Below are positions 1 through 12,474 of a stretch of 64,000 bases of DNA, one piece after another (the first letter of the stretch is position 1; every line of letters starts with the position of its first letter). The position numbers were made by a program, and so were the translations under genes. The stretch is from Gigantopelta aegis (taxonomy: Eukaryota; Mollusca; Gastropoda; Neomphalida; Peltospiridae), in NCBI RefSeq assembly GCF_016097555.1, contig NC_054712.1:52611876-52675875 (forward strand). The letters are read 5' to 3'. The notes beneath the pieces are model-generated. The model was not told the DNA's origin. It worked only from the letters and a program-made list of their open reading frames with translations, and searched no databases.

Positions 1-174
1 TCTTTTTATTGTAGTTATTTGCTATCAAACTTGGAGAGATTATGATTGTATGTGTGTGTGTTTGGAAGTGTACATGCATGTGTGAGGGCCTGTGTGGGTG
101 AATGGGTGTGTGCATGTGCCCCACACATATACTGATGTTTTAAAAAAGAAATATGTTAAACATTTATTATTTCT

Positions 175-177
<3 letters not shown>

Positions 178-254
<77 letters not shown>
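178..254 (+). repeat. TA microsatellite
   Basis: Pure TA run. Confidence 0.98.
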
Positions 255-262
<8 letters not shown>

Positions 263-1966
263 ATTTTTATGCAATGTTATTAAACAAATTTCCAAGTGGG
301 TTTTTTCTCTTCTGTTTTTTTCTGGTAGTTAGTGAGTGGTATGAGAGAGTAGTGATGGTCCAGTGATTGATTATAATCGAAAATTGATCAGTTTCGCTAT
401 GTTAATGTGATGATCGATTATAAAAATCCATAATCGATTGCGTGAGAAAATGTTAACTGATTGATCCTCCACTTTAGATGATGGAATTGATGTAAATATG
501 TTGGCACTGTTTTTTTGGTTTTTATATGTGTACGTTAAAAAATGATATTAAATAATTATTAAAGGTAAAATTAGCCATTGGTAGGATTTATCCCAGGGAA
601 CTCTACAATAGGTTTCATGTTTCTTATAATTTAGATCCTTCTTATGCACATATAATTCTAACCGACTGAGTATTCAAAAGGTGATCAACTGGTGCAAACC
701 AATCACCGATGATAAAATTCCAACTAAATTCGCAACACGACGGAGAAAACCAACCTCTATCACATGGGCTGTTGCAGTTGACAGCAAAAAGCAAGGATGT
801 GGCCACATCAGGCGATGTCGAGCACCACTACACAACAAATTCACACCCAATTTTAGGCTTTTTGCCCAGCACTAATATTTTGTCGGTAAACAACGAAAAT
901 GACAAACACTATGACATTTGTCAGGCATTCAAAACTACAGATGTTCCAGAAATTATGTGGGGTTGGAATATTTTTTTTGGGGTGGTCAGTATACTGATTA
1001 GAGAAAAAATAACGGAACAAACAATTGAGTACGGTAACTGCAAATATTGACTGCATTCAAAACCACCATCCATAGTGTCGGGAAGCACACACCATATATG
1101 TATGATTTTTATCAAATTTAATAGTTAAAAGAAACATTGGATGGGGCATGGACCACGTACCCCCTCCCTCGCTACGCCACTGCTGTGAAGGAAATTATGC
1201 GAGCGAAGTTGTGGTTTTTTTGTGTGTAGGGTTTTGTTTTGGGGGTTTTTGGTGGTGTGGGGGTGAGTGACGGAAAATATATTGTAAAAACAAATCACTT
1301 GAAGCACTCGGTTCTAATTTGGGACCTAGATGCGCCCACGGAAAATGTTCTAAAATGAACAAATCAAGTTAATCATGGTAAATGGTAGGCCCTAAATGTC
1401 AATAGGTCTATTTTTAAATACAATGTATGTGACGCTAAATGACAAATATATACGCAAATAATTCAAAAGTGAAAGTGGCCCCTCCAACTCCCGCGGCACC
1501 AATGGCAAGGGTAATTGTTGAATGGCCCCTTATGCACAAAAGAAACAAACGAAATGTGTAATAGCATTCGTGTATATATGTACATTTTTGTTAACATTTG
1601 TACTAGTATATCAAACAATTTAATTTTATGTTCAACCAAAATGTAATTATTGACAAAAGTCGGCAAGTTTCTAGATTTCATTTGAGGGTGATTTTTTTTT
1701 TTTTTAACGTTTTTTTTCTTCTTGCTTTTGATAGAGTTAACTCCCCTTTTCACATTTTAATAAGTTTTCAATCACTATTTTTTAAAACTTGGTACAGGAC
1801 AGGTACATGTAAGACTTGATGTTTTGATAGTTATGCAAAAATTTAATTGTGTATTTATTTTTGTCGTCAGTTTTCGAGAGTATTGTTTTCATAATATTAG
1901 TGTGATGTGGTTTAGGCTACAGTAGTTCATCAAGAAATGACAAGATTTAAAACGTCTCCGCCACGA
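255..1966. other. No gene seen; dispersed repeat at 350-530
   Basis: AT-rich. 350-530 (GATTGATTATAATCGAAAAT...GATGATGGAATTGATG) is related to 8640-8696 plus 9158-9260. Short open frames at 681-1056 have no recognisable content. Confidence 0.6.
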
Positions 1967-2830
1967 TATGTTTACCTTGGTTACAGCAGTTTAGCTTCAG
2001 AGTCGGGAATAATCGGCGTACGGGCTTCCATTTTTGTGGGGAGGGAGGGGGGGGGGGGGCAGGCTATCGTTTGCCCGAATTAAATGAAAATGCTCGAATC
2101 TGGATAATAACATTTATTTATATTAGCATTAGCTATATTTATTGTCCGAACCAAATTGTTAACAACTACGAAAAATTACTCTCCTACCTTTAATTGCCAT
2201 TAGATTTCCTCCAAAGTTTGTGCAGATAGAAATCTTGAAAAAACCCATAACAATGACACAGATTCCACATACCAGATGATAACTATGTCACCTATATCGA
2301 CTACGCTGAGAGCGCATAGGGCAAAAAGCATGTAATTTTGTGCCAGCTGCCATTTTGACTTTTTATGGAATATTCTTCAAGAGGGGTGAAAGGATAGGAC
2401 TTAATCTAACAACATCATAACATGTTATGATATAAAAGCAAACGTGATGACGTCATATTATTTATTATTATTTTTTATTATTATTATTTTTTTTTTTAAT
2501 GATACCACTAGAGATCATTGGTTTCATATTAATTGTATGACATACTTTGGAGGCTTTCACCCCTCTTGAAGAGTATTCCATAAACAAGCAACATGGCAGA
2601 CGGCAGAAAAATGCATGTATTTTTCCCTATGCAATCTCAGCAAAGACGATATCGGCGACATCGTTGCAGTCTCGTGTGTGGAATCTGTTTGTTTGTAGTG
2701 TTTTTTTTGCGATTTGTGTCTGGTCAAACTTTGGATGAAATCTAACGGCAATTAAAGGTAGGAGAGTAATTTTTTGTAGTTGTTAACAATTTGGTTCGGA
2801 CAATAGGTTTCACCAAGGTAAACATCTAAG
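1967..2830. mobile_element. Foldback (hairpin) element
   Basis: A left arm at 2137-2397 pairs with 2553-2805 in reverse complement (e.g. TCTTCAAGAGGGGTGAAAGG against CTTTCACCCCTCTTGAAGAG). The outer tips ATGTTTACCTTGG (about 1968) and CCAAGGTAAACAT (about 2815) also pair. The left arm carries an extra segment of about 150 bp (2000-2140) with a G-run. The loop is about 155 bp. Confidence 0.75.
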
Positions 2831-3159
2831 GTCCGTTTTTTAACATTTTGACTACTAGGCCTATTTAGGGTTGCAAACAAATCACTACGCATTTTTACAT
2901 GAATTACAATAAATTTTGAGGGTACAATGATGGAAATGCATGGTAAAAAGGTCTTACGTTAGCCCATTTTGCCAGAATATTAGCTGTCTCATTTTTGCAC
3001 GAATTTGAGGTTTTGCTCCCTGTCTCGTATGCTGAAGTCAGGAATTTTGGCATGATATTTATTAAATACATTGGCGTATGAGATGGAGGGTTACCGATTA
3101 TGGAATTGAGGACCCCCTCAATAAGCCAAGTGATTTCGTTTTAGGCAAACAAAACATTG

Positions 3160-3590
3160 CTGGGTTGAGTTCAGCCAGACCGAGCATAAAAATGTTTGCT
3201 AGTCTGGTTTATGTGCTTCATGGCAATGGTGTAGCCAGCATGAGGCAGACGGGGCACTTGCCTTGTCTGGAATTTCCTCAGATTTATTTAATTTTTTCCA
3301 TGACACTGATATTTATTTTACAGGTCTAGCTTTGCCTCGGCGGTTTTTCCTCTCTGGCTACGCCCCAGCATAGTAAACCAAATGGTCACGTCAGGAACCA
3401 TTCAAATAGTTCGCGAACGTTGGTGAAATGTTAGCTTGCTGAATTTGGGGCTGAGCCACGTTATGCCAGACCGAGCAGAAAAATGTCCACTAGACTGGTT
3501 TATGCGCTTCACAGTAAACCAAATGGCCATGTCGGGAACCATTCAAATAGTTCGCGAACGTTGGCGAAATATTTTGCTGGCTGAATTATT
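3160..3590 (+). repeat. Diverged copies of a dispersed repeat module
   Basis: GCCAGACCGAGC, then GTTTATGTGCTTCA/GTTTATGCGCTTCACAG, then GGAACCATTCAAATAGTTCG occur in tandem. Same module near 27905-27960, 28610-28680, 48850-49010 and 51370-51480. Family unknown. Confidence 0.75.
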
Positions 3591-4007
3591 CTCTCCCCCC
3601 CCCCCCCCCCCCAATATATTTTCCGGGGGAGGGATCACTAGACACCCACCCCCCCCCCCCCACCCCCCCATAGATTTTGCACACAAATCTAACACAACCC
3701 CCATGTGTCTAAAGGTTCTATTTTTATGCGCTATTTGTTTAAAAATATTGGTCAAGATATAAATAAAACACCAATATTTATCCATAATAAAAATGTCTGG
3801 TTATGTAGTTATTATACCGGTATACTTTAAAAAAAAATTATAATCATATGTTAATGACATTTTACAGACTGAATAAAATCAGTTTCACTGAAGTCTTTTG
3901 ATAATGTAATCATGTGTTAATTACATTTTACAGACTGAATAAAATCTACAGTGGCGAGTTCAGAAATATATTGCTGAATCGGTGAATGTGTTTGTGCCTG
4001 TGACAAG

Positions 4008-7000
4008 ATGAACAACAAGCCGAAGAACAAATTCGGAAAGATCAAAGACAATTCAGCTTGTAAAATGGATCGGGTTTGTATGTTGTTAATTGGTGTGTGT
4101 GTATGTGTGTGCGTGCGTGTGTTTGTGTGTGTGTGTATGTGCATGTGTGTGTGCATGCGTGTGTGTGTGTGTATGTGTTTGTGTGTGTGCTTGTGTCTGT
4201 GTGTGTGCTTGTGTGTGTGTCTGTATGTGTGCATGCTTGTGTGTGTGCATGTGTGGGTGGGTGTGTGTGTATGTATGTGTGTGTGTCTGTGTGTGTATGC
4301 TTGTTTGTGTCTGTATGTGTGTCTGTGCTTGTGTGTGTGTGTCTGTGTCAGTGTATGTGTGCATGTTTGTGGGTGTGGGTGTGTATGTATGTGTGTGTGT
4401 GTGCATGCATGTGTGTGTGTGTGCGCATGCATGTGTGTGTATATGTTAAGGACACCTATAATTTAATCAGAAAATATTGTGACTCTTGTTAGTTAGTTAG
4501 TTTTGTAATCATTGGCTATTGGATGTCAAACATTTGGTAATTCTGATATAGAGTCTTAGAGAGGAAACCTGTTACATTTTTTCCATTAGTAACAAGGAAT
4601 CTTTTACATGCACCATCCCAAAGACATGATATCACATATCACAGCCTTTAGATATACCAGTTGTGGTGTACTGGCTGGAACGAGAAATAGCCCAATGGGC
4701 ACACCAATCCTAAACCGACTGCATATAAAGCGAGCACTTTGCCACTGCGGGTTTCCTGTGATGACTACGTGTCAGAATTACCAAATATCACCTAATTGGG
4801 GGGGAGGGGACGTAACCCAGTGGTAAAGCGTTCCCTTGATGCGGGGTCGGTCTAGGCTAGATCCCCATCAGTGGGCCCATTGGGCTATTTCTCGTTCCAG
4901 CCAGTGCTCCACAACTGGTGTAACATAGGCCATGGTATGTACTATCCTGTCTGGGATGGTGGATATAAAAGATCCCTTGCTGCTAATCAAGAATAGCCCA
5001 TGAAGTTGCGACAGCAGGTTTCTTCTCTCAATATCTGTATGGTCCTCAACCATATGTTTGACGCCATATAACCATAAATAAAATGTGTTGAGTGCGTCAT
5101 TAAATAAAAAATATACTTCCTTCCCCATCAAATTGTTGCTGGCATCTTCCAGCACCTGTGTTATTTTTATAACTATGGTTTCCTATATGCATGCTTGTAC
5201 TATTATTAGTATTATCATACTTACACTTTTCAAAGTAATAACCTGTGCATGTGCAGAGTAGGGATTGGGGGGTTCGAACCCTCTCCTCTGCATCAAATGA
5301 ATTTTCTTCTGAATATGTACTGAATGCTTGGTCTTGAGAGGGTTTTTTTCATGCTCATATACCACGAAGGTTTCAAGCATGTCTATCCCGAGTCCTGTCT
5401 CTGGATGCCAGTGGCCTGACTCAGGGCTTACTGAATGCTGCAACTCAAGGCATATAATTATAAGCATAAAAAGTAGGCAGCTTATTTATGGGGAATAGTA
5501 ATGTGTATAATTGTAAGCATGGCAAGTGGGTGGTTATGGCAGTAACAGTAACCACCTACTAATGAAGACCGAATATAGTGTTGTTATAATAACATGCCTG
5601 TCAGAATGTGTGTGTGTGTGTGTGTTACACGCCTCCCACTCCAGGTCGAAAATGTAAGTTTTTTCCCTTACTCTATATAAAGGTAAAAATATGGCTTGTA
5701 TCCCCCATCCCCACCCCCCACCCACTAGAGGTTGTGCCCCCTCCACTCCAGATATCATTCCCACATGCCTGTCTTGGGTTTGCTGTTATTGTAATTTTGA
5801 TTGACAACATATTTTATTGTACAAAGAACAAAAGAATCGGGTACAAATTACACACATTGTAACGTAATATGTTTACGACTAAGAGGTCCTTTTTGATGAC
5901 TGAAATAACATATTAAAGATATTTTCATGTTTGGAATATCACTATCTGTATAAACAAGGTGTTTGTTGTTCTAATGTTTGTAGTAGGCCAAACCAGATTT
6001 TACCTTCTAAAGTTTGTTTTGTTAAACGACATGAGTAGAGCACATTGATTTATTATTCATCGGCTATTGGATGTCAAACATTTGGTAATTATGACATTTA
6101 GTCATACAGAGGAAACCCACTACATTAGTAGTAAGGGATCTTTTATATGTACCATCCCACAGACAGGATAGCACATATCACAGCCTTTAGATATACCAGT
6201 CGTGGTGCACTGGCTGGAACGAGAAATAGCCCAATGGGCCCACCGACGAGGATCAACCCTAGACTGACGGCTCATCAAGAGAGTGCTTTACCACTGGGCT
6301 ACGTCCCACCTCTTTGCCTTCTAATTTGTATGTACCAAAAAAATATATGTATATCATGAAGAAAAGGAACAATGACTGCTTCACACACACTGGATACACA
6401 AGCACTGGTATTCCATACAAAATAATGTATTTAATATATAATTTTAGTTGCCAAAAAAAGGCTGTATTAGTTGGAAACATCTTGCAATGGCTGCAGACTC
6501 GGGACAGTTACTTTAATAATAATAATTTGCAGGTTGGGAAAAGTGTAGAGGAGATGCAAGAGTTTAGACGGCAGTATGATGCAGACATCAAACAGAAACG
6601 GCAGTGGCTCAATCAGCAGATTCAGCAGACAGCTGCTATAGCTGCACATTACAATTCAGTTCAAACTCAGCAGCAGCAACCACTGTAAGTACTCAATCAG
6701 CAGACGGCTGCTATAGCTGCACATTACTGTTCAGTTCAAACTCAGCAGCAGCAACCACTGTAAGTACTCAATCAGCAGACGGCTGCTATAGCTGCACATT
6801 ACAGTCCATATCAAACAGAGCAGCAGCAGCAACCACTGTAAGTACTCAATCAGCAGACGGCTGCTATAGCTGCACATTACTGTTCAGTTCAAACTCAGCA
6901 GCAGCAACCACTGTAAGTACTCAATCAGCAGACGGCTGCTATAGCTGCACATTACTGTTCAGTTCAAACAGCAGCAGCAGCAACCACTGTAAGTACTCAA

Positions 7001-8289
7001 TCAGCAGACGGCTGCTATAGCTGCACATTACAGTCCATATCAAACAGAGCAGCAGCAGCAACCACTGTAAGTACTCAATCAGCAGACGGCTGCTATAGCT
7101 GCACATTACTGTTCAGTTCAAACTCAGCAGCAGCAACCACTGTAAGTACTCAATCAGCAGACGGCTGCTATAGCTGCACATTACTGTTCAGTTCAAACAG
7201 CAGCAGCAGCAACCACTGTAAGTACTCAATCAGCAGACGGCTGCTATAGCTGCACATTATTGTTCAGTTCAAACAGCAGCAGCAGCAGCAACCACTGTAA
7301 GTACTCAATCAGCAGACGGCTGCTATAGCTGCACATTACAGTTCAGTTCAAACTCGGCAGCAGCAACCACTGTAAGTACTCAGTCAGCAGACGGCTGCTA
7401 TAGCTGCACATTACTGTTCAGTTCAAACTCAGCAGCAGCAACCACTGTAAGTACTCAGCAGACGGCTGCTATAGCTGCACATTACTGTTCAGTTCAAACT
7501 CAGCAGCAGCAACCACTGTAAGTACTCAATCAGCAGACGGCTGCTATAGCTGCACATTACAGTCCATATCAAACAGAGCAGCAGCAGCAACCACAGTAAG
7601 TACTCAATCAGCAGACGGCTGCTATAGCTGCACATTACAGTTCAGTTCAAACACAGCAACAGCAGCAACCACTGTAAGTACTCAATCAGCAGACGGCTGT
7701 TATAGCTGCACATTACAGTCCATATCGAACAGAGCAGCAGCAGCAGCCACTGTAAGTACTCAATCAGCAGACGGCTGCTATAGCTGCACATTGCAGTTCA
7801 GTTCAAACTCAGCAGGAGCAACCACTGTAAGTACTCAATCAGCAGACAGCTGCTATAGCTGCACATTACAGTTCATTTTAAACACAGCAGCAGCAGCAGC
7901 AACCACTGTAAGTACTCAATCAGCAGACAGCTGCTATAGCTACACATTACAGTTCATTTCAAACAGCAACAGCAACAGCAACCACTGTAAGTACTCAATC
8001 AGCAGACGGCTGCTATAGCTGCATATTACAGTTCATTTCAAACAGCAACAGCAACCACTGTAAGTACTCAATCAGCAGACAGCTGCTATAGCTGCACATT
8101 ACAGTTCATTTTAAACACAGCAGCAGCTGTAACCACTGTAAGTACTCAATCAGCAGACAGCTGCTATAGCTGCACATTACAGTTCAGTTCAAACTCAGCA
8201 GCAGCAACCACTGTAAGTACTCAATCAGCAGATTCAGCAGACAGCAGCTTTAGTTGCACATTACAGTCCAGTAAACACAGCAGCATTAA

Positions 8290-8349
<60 letters not shown>

Positions 8350-10192
8350 ATAATTTAAAAACAATTATTTTGTTATTATTATTTATAAATATTTGTTCTT
8401 TGTTTTATTTTTTTTATTTTTTAAAGTTATTTACTTTTTTATTATATTTTTTTATTATCTAAGTTTTTTTTTTTTTTAATAACTATTTTAGATCACCATC
8501 AACAGATGGTCGAACCAGCGTACCAGAGGACGAACAAAACATTTATTCTGATATTGATAACTGTATTTCAAAGCTCTGTGAAACAGGTTTGCTAACTAGA
8601 TATAGTTTTAACATATCATTTAATGTTTTCACTCGTAACCAGCAACGATGTTCCTGTGATTGATTATAGTCAAAAATTGATTGGGTTGGCTCCACCGAAC
8701 CGGCCTCGGTGATGCAGTGGTTAAGCCATCGGACTACAGGCTGGTAGGTACAGAGTTTGCAGCTCGGTACTGGCTCCAACCCAGAGCGAGTTCTTAAGGG
8801 CTCAATGGGTAGGTGTAAGGCCACTACACCCTCTTCTCTCTCACTAGCCACTGACCAACTAACAACTAACCTACTGCCCTGGACAGACAGACCAGATAGC
8901 TGACTACAGGTTGGTAGGTACAGAGTTCGCAGCCCGGCATCAGCTCCAACCCAGAGTGAATTCTTAAGAGCTCAGTGGGTAGGTGTAAGGCCACTGCACC
9001 CTCTTTTCTCTCACTAGCCACTAACCAACTAACAACTAACCTACTGCCCTGGACAGACAGACCAGATAGCTGAGATGTGTGCTCAGGACAGCGTGCTTGA
9101 ACCTAAATTGGATATAAGCATGAAAAAATAAGATTGAAATTGAAAAATGGCTCCACCAATGTAATGGTCAGTTAGAGAAATCCATTACTGAGTGTCACGA
9201 AAAACATTGGCTGTAATTGTTTCTACAGTTTAGACGATGGAACTGATATAAATAAGTCGAGTTTGATGTTTGTTTTCATGTGTTTAGTGTATTCTATTTT
9301 ATTCAATCAAAAAGGATTAATCGAAATCAATTTCTCTGTGGCCAAGTTAACCTGAATCTCATTACCCTGAGTTTAACAGGTTTTTGAGAATATGTAACAA
9401 ATAGAATATCACATTTGTTTCTGTTAGATACCATTTGTTTTACAAGTCATTGTTAAGTGTTTAAAAATGTATCTAACTCACGTTTGCTCATTATATACGT
9501 TTTTAAACAACTTGATGTAAGATCAATGGTATCCAACAGCCAGTGATTGACAATGAAATTTCAATCAATTCCCAACATTAATAACCAGTCCTGTTTCCAT
9601 AGAAATGTTGCAGTGTAACCCTGACAATTGACAATGCTGTGGAGATTGACTGTGGTATGAGCTGTCCTGTCTGTATGATAGTGCATATAAAAGATTCCTT
9701 TCTACTAATGGAAAAATGTAGTGGGTTTCCTGTCTAGGACTGTGTTAGAATGACCAAATGTTTGGCATCCAATAGCCGATGATTGATAAATCAATGCATT
9801 CTAGTGGTGTCATTAAACAAAACTAACTTTTTTTCACTTTTCTTTTTAAGTCCCTCTACCGGTCCAACTGTTACAGGTCAAATTTGACTTCCATGGCAAT
9901 TTACACATTTTAAGACAGTGTTATACCTTGAATTTAGCAGATATGAAAAAATGTTGGGTACGGGACCGGATAAGGGACATGTATTGCTTTAGTAGTATTC
10001 TCAGAATGATTGTTGTTTTTGTCATTTCAAATCCATATTTTTCATGTGTCAGTCCTGATGTGATTGTGTTCCAGGTACCTGTTCTGTAAAACATTTACTT
10101 ACAATTTTAACTTTTATGGTCTTTCAGATCCTAACGAAAAGCACCTTGCCAAGGAATGGAATGCACCCTATTCCACGAACGCCGCTCACTAA
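4008..10192 (+). CDS. Gene 1: small coiled-coil-like protein of unknown family (4 exons, 125 aa)
   Basis: Coding exons 4008-4073, 6533-6684, 8492-8586 and 10128-10192 join in frame to 126 codons including the TAA. Intron phases are 0, 2 and 1 and all borders are GT-AG. An in-frame TGA at 3975-3977 precedes the ATG, which supports the start. Exon 2 gives a charged, helix-prone stretch beginning VGKSVEEMQEFRRQYD and ending in a glutamine run. Exon 3 carries TSVPEDEQNIYSDIDN; exon 4 ends in NAPYSTNAAH. No signal peptide, membrane segment or known motif is visible, and I do not recognise the family. The intron phases, the exon 1 donor region and the protein pattern match gene 2 downstream, so the two are tandem paralogues. 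Exon 1 is the least certain exon; it rests on the similarity of ATGGATCG-GGTTTGTATGTT to the gene 2 exon 1 donor. No function is proposed. Confidence 0.72.
4094..4446 (+). repeat. TG-rich repeat in gene 1 intron 1
   Basis: Irregular TG with scattered CATG and CTG. It starts about 20 bases after the exon 1 donor. The long open frames through it are artefacts. Confidence 0.95.
4507..4750 (-). mobile_element. SINE (type A), degraded
   Basis: Reverse copy: ATTGGATGTCAAACATTTGG, then GGAACGAGAAATAGCCCAAT. It lies next to an opposite-oriented copy at 4803. Confidence 0.8.
4803..5125 (+). mobile_element. SINE (type A)
   Basis: Head ACGTAACCCAGTGGTAAAGC. It has the long 3' tail with GACGCCATATAACC and GTGTTGAGTGCGTC. 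Confidence 0.85.
6012..6311 (-). mobile_element. SINE (type A) just upstream of gene 1 exon 2
   Basis: Reverse copy ending CACTGGGCTACGTCCCACC, with the short 3' tail (GTTAAACGAC). Confidence 0.85.
6685..8290 (+). repeat. Minisatellite of exon 2 tail plus 5' splice site (gene 1 intron 2)
   Basis: About 20 tandem units, mostly 75 bp (about 73-81), each made of a copy of the last 68 bases of exon 2 followed by GTAAGTA. I count 21 GTAAGT motifs from 6685 to 8213. The exonic part still reads as LNQQTAAIAAHY in the exon 2 frame in most units. Some units differ by one base, so frame is not kept along the array. The last unit (about 8219) keeps an ATTCAGCAG insert that is otherwise found only in exon 2 itself. 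A TA microsatellite follows at 8292-8343. Confidence 0.9.
8292..8345 (+). repeat. TA microsatellite
   Basis: Directly follows the gene 1 minisatellite, about 145 bases before the exon 3 acceptor. Confidence 0.97.
8697..9147 (+). mobile_element. tRNA-derived SINE (type D) with internal duplication
   Basis: Head CGGCCTCGGTGATGCAGTGG and tail GCTTGAACCTAAATTGGATA. It has a 10-bp TSD TGGCTCCACC at 8687-8696 and 9148-9157. About 170 bp of the body is present twice (8732-8903 and 8902-9074). It landed in a dispersed repeat also seen at 350-530. Confidence 0.85.
9645..9826 (+). mobile_element. SINE 3' half
   Basis: Body GTGCATATAAAAGATTCC and tail CCAATAGCCGATGATTGATA; the head is lost. In gene 1 intron 3. 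Confidence 0.8.
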
Positions 10193-11099
10193 TTCTTGCA
10201 ATGAGAGAACACTTTTTAAAAGCTGTCAGTTGCACTGCTACCGTCTACAGTGTTAACTTTGTGTTAAGAATATTACCTTACAAAGGAATGGAATATATCT
10301 ATTCCAAGGATTCTATTCATGAATTATGTCAGTGAGATGATGTTTTCAAAAAGCTGTCACTTCCACCACTACCATCTGTTAGTTTAAGTTTATGTATTTT
10401 ACCACCACAAGTAAAGTACCTGTTAACAAAACAATACAATTCATGTATATTCCTTATTTTCTCTATAAAAAAAAGAGAGCATTTTTTAATGGATGTCACC
10501 ACATTCACCACCAAAATAAGTTTTGAAAAATGTAAAATTAACTCTGAACAGTTATTTCTACTAGTATGTTGCTCTGTGAAGAGTTGGGGGGGGGGGGGAA
10601 AAAGAAGCAAGAAAAGCAATATGTTTTGTAATTGTTTATGTTTTGTAACATGCAGAAGCATTCATTTGTAGATTATTAACTTGTTTTGTTGATTTATTTA
10701 TAGATTAATATTATTAACTTGTTTGTTGATTTATTTATAGATTATTAACTTGTTTTGTTGATTTTATAGTTGTTATTTTTTAAAGAACCACAGGTGTGTG
10801 TGTGGGGGTGTGATGTTTTTATTGGATTTTTGCTGTTGTTTCTATTTGTATTATTAGTTGGACTGGTGAATTAGCTTACAAGTGTTTTGTTTTACCAAAT
10901 GTTCTGCCAGTTTACATGCCTTCAGTAATTATATACATTTTAGTGTGCCATTTCTTAGATTTATGGTTTAGTATTTTCCCACCAAATGAAACTTGAAGTA
11001 AAAGAACATGGTTAACTTGCCTTATACTGGACTGAGGTCATTCAGAATACATTAATTCATTAAATTATTTATACTTATTTTCGTGCTTTTATACAATTA
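10193..11099. other. Probable 3' region of gene 1; nothing else seen
   Basis: A near-duplicate pair AAAGGAATGGAAT (about 10270) and AAGGAATGGAAT (about 10150) repeats the last coding exon in part: CCTATTCCACGAACGCCGCT against CTATTCCAAGGATTCTATTC. A 38-bp triplication GATTATTAACTTGTTTTGTT lies at 10671-10760. Confidence 0.5.
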
Positions 11100-11265
11100 T
11101 AATTCAAGCATGCTGTCCCTGGAACACACCTCAGTTATCCAGTTAGTGGTTAGTGAGATGAAGTCAGTGCAGTGGTCTTATACCTACCCACGGAGTGGTT
11201 AAACTTGATCTGCATGGCCCAGTACCTACTAGCCTGATGTCTAATGGCTTAACCACAGTCAGTGA
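11100..11265 (-). mobile_element. SINE (type D) fragment
   Basis: TTCAAGCATGCTGTCC to GGCTTAACCACAG, reverse orientation. Confidence 0.65.
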
Positions 11266-11806
11266 TACAATTTTTTGTGTTAATATATTTAATCATACAG
11301 TTAGTAATATATGGGTTAGTATTTTTAAAATATCTAAGTAGCTTATGCATTATCCTAGATACACTAACTGTAACACTTGACTTTTCAGTATATTTCAATC
11401 ATACAATAACTGAGTAAACATTTTGGTAACTAGTACTATTTAACTTTATTGTAAACTAAATGCTCTTTGTTGACCACCATTGAGTTTAAAAGAAGAAGAA
11501 GAAGAAAAAAAAAACCCATATAAATCATCTACATGTAGTTATAATTGTACATGTTATGTTTGTACTATACAAAAAAAAAAAAAAAAAAATTATTTTTATT
11601 TAGAAATGTGTTTGTTGTTTTTTGCTCCAGCACAGGGGGTGGGGCGGTCGCTTGCAATTGTCCCCATTCCATCCCCGTCTCGTACGCTTATGTGTGCTGA
11701 CATTCAGCGAGAATAGTTTTTACAAGACCAGCTTTCTGTAAGCTACGATCAAATTTAGTTTTGTCACGTTATGAAATCGGCAACTCGGTCTCTTTTAACT
11801 TGCCAG

Positions 11807-12131
11807 GTAGCGGGACATAGCCCAGTGGTAAAGCGTTCGCTTGATGTGCGGTCGGTCTAGAATCGATCCCCGTCGGTGGATCCATTGGGCTATTTCTCCT
11901 TCCAGCCAGTTCTCCACAGCTGGTGTAACAAAGGTCGTGGTATGTACTATCCTGTCTGCGGGATGGTGCATATAAAAGATCCCTTGCTGCTAATCGAAAA
12001 GAGTAGCCCATGAAGTGGCGACAGCGGGTTTCATCTCTCAATACCTGTGTGGTCCTTGACCATATGTCTGACGCCATATAACCGTAAATAAAATGTGTTG
12101 AGTGTGTCGTTAAATAAAGCATTTCCTTCCT
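11807..12131 (+). mobile_element. SINE (type A)
   Basis: Full-length copy: GCGGGACATAGCCCAGTGGT to the TTCC tail. Confidence 0.88.
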
Positions 12132-12189
12132 TTAACTTGCCTGTCGGTAAATTGGACAAGGCTGGTGTGAAGACAGCACTCTATTCAAC

Positions 12190-12470
12190 ATAGCCCAGTT
12201 GTAAAGTGTTCGGTCTAGGATCGATCCCCATCGGTGACCCCATTTGGCTATTTCTCGTTCCAGCCAGTGCACCATGACTGGTATATCAAAGGCCGTGGTA
12301 TGTGCTATTCTGTCTGTGGGGTGGTAAATATAAAAGATCCCTTGCTACTGATAGAAAGATGTAGTGGGTTTCCTCTGACTATGTCAAAATTACCAAAATG
12401 TTTGACATCCATTAACCGATGATTAATAAATAAATGTGCTCTAGTGATGTCAATGAACAAAATCAAACTG
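12190..12470 (+). mobile_element. SINE (type A), short-tail form
   Basis: It has a shortened head and ends with the CTCTAGTGATGTC tail rather than the GTGTTGAGTGCGTC tail. Confidence 0.82.
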
Positions 12471-12474
12471 TAGG

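Noticed and set aside
4074-4492. Long Cys/Val-rich or His/Thr-rich frames over 4074-4492
   Set aside because: Translation of TG/CA repeats. Only the first 22 codons at 4008-4073 are kept, as exon 1.
6604-7020. 138-codon frame with QSADGCYSCTL repeats
   Set aside because: It is a wrong frame of exon 2 and its repeated tail. Unit length varies by single bases, so it is not kept open.
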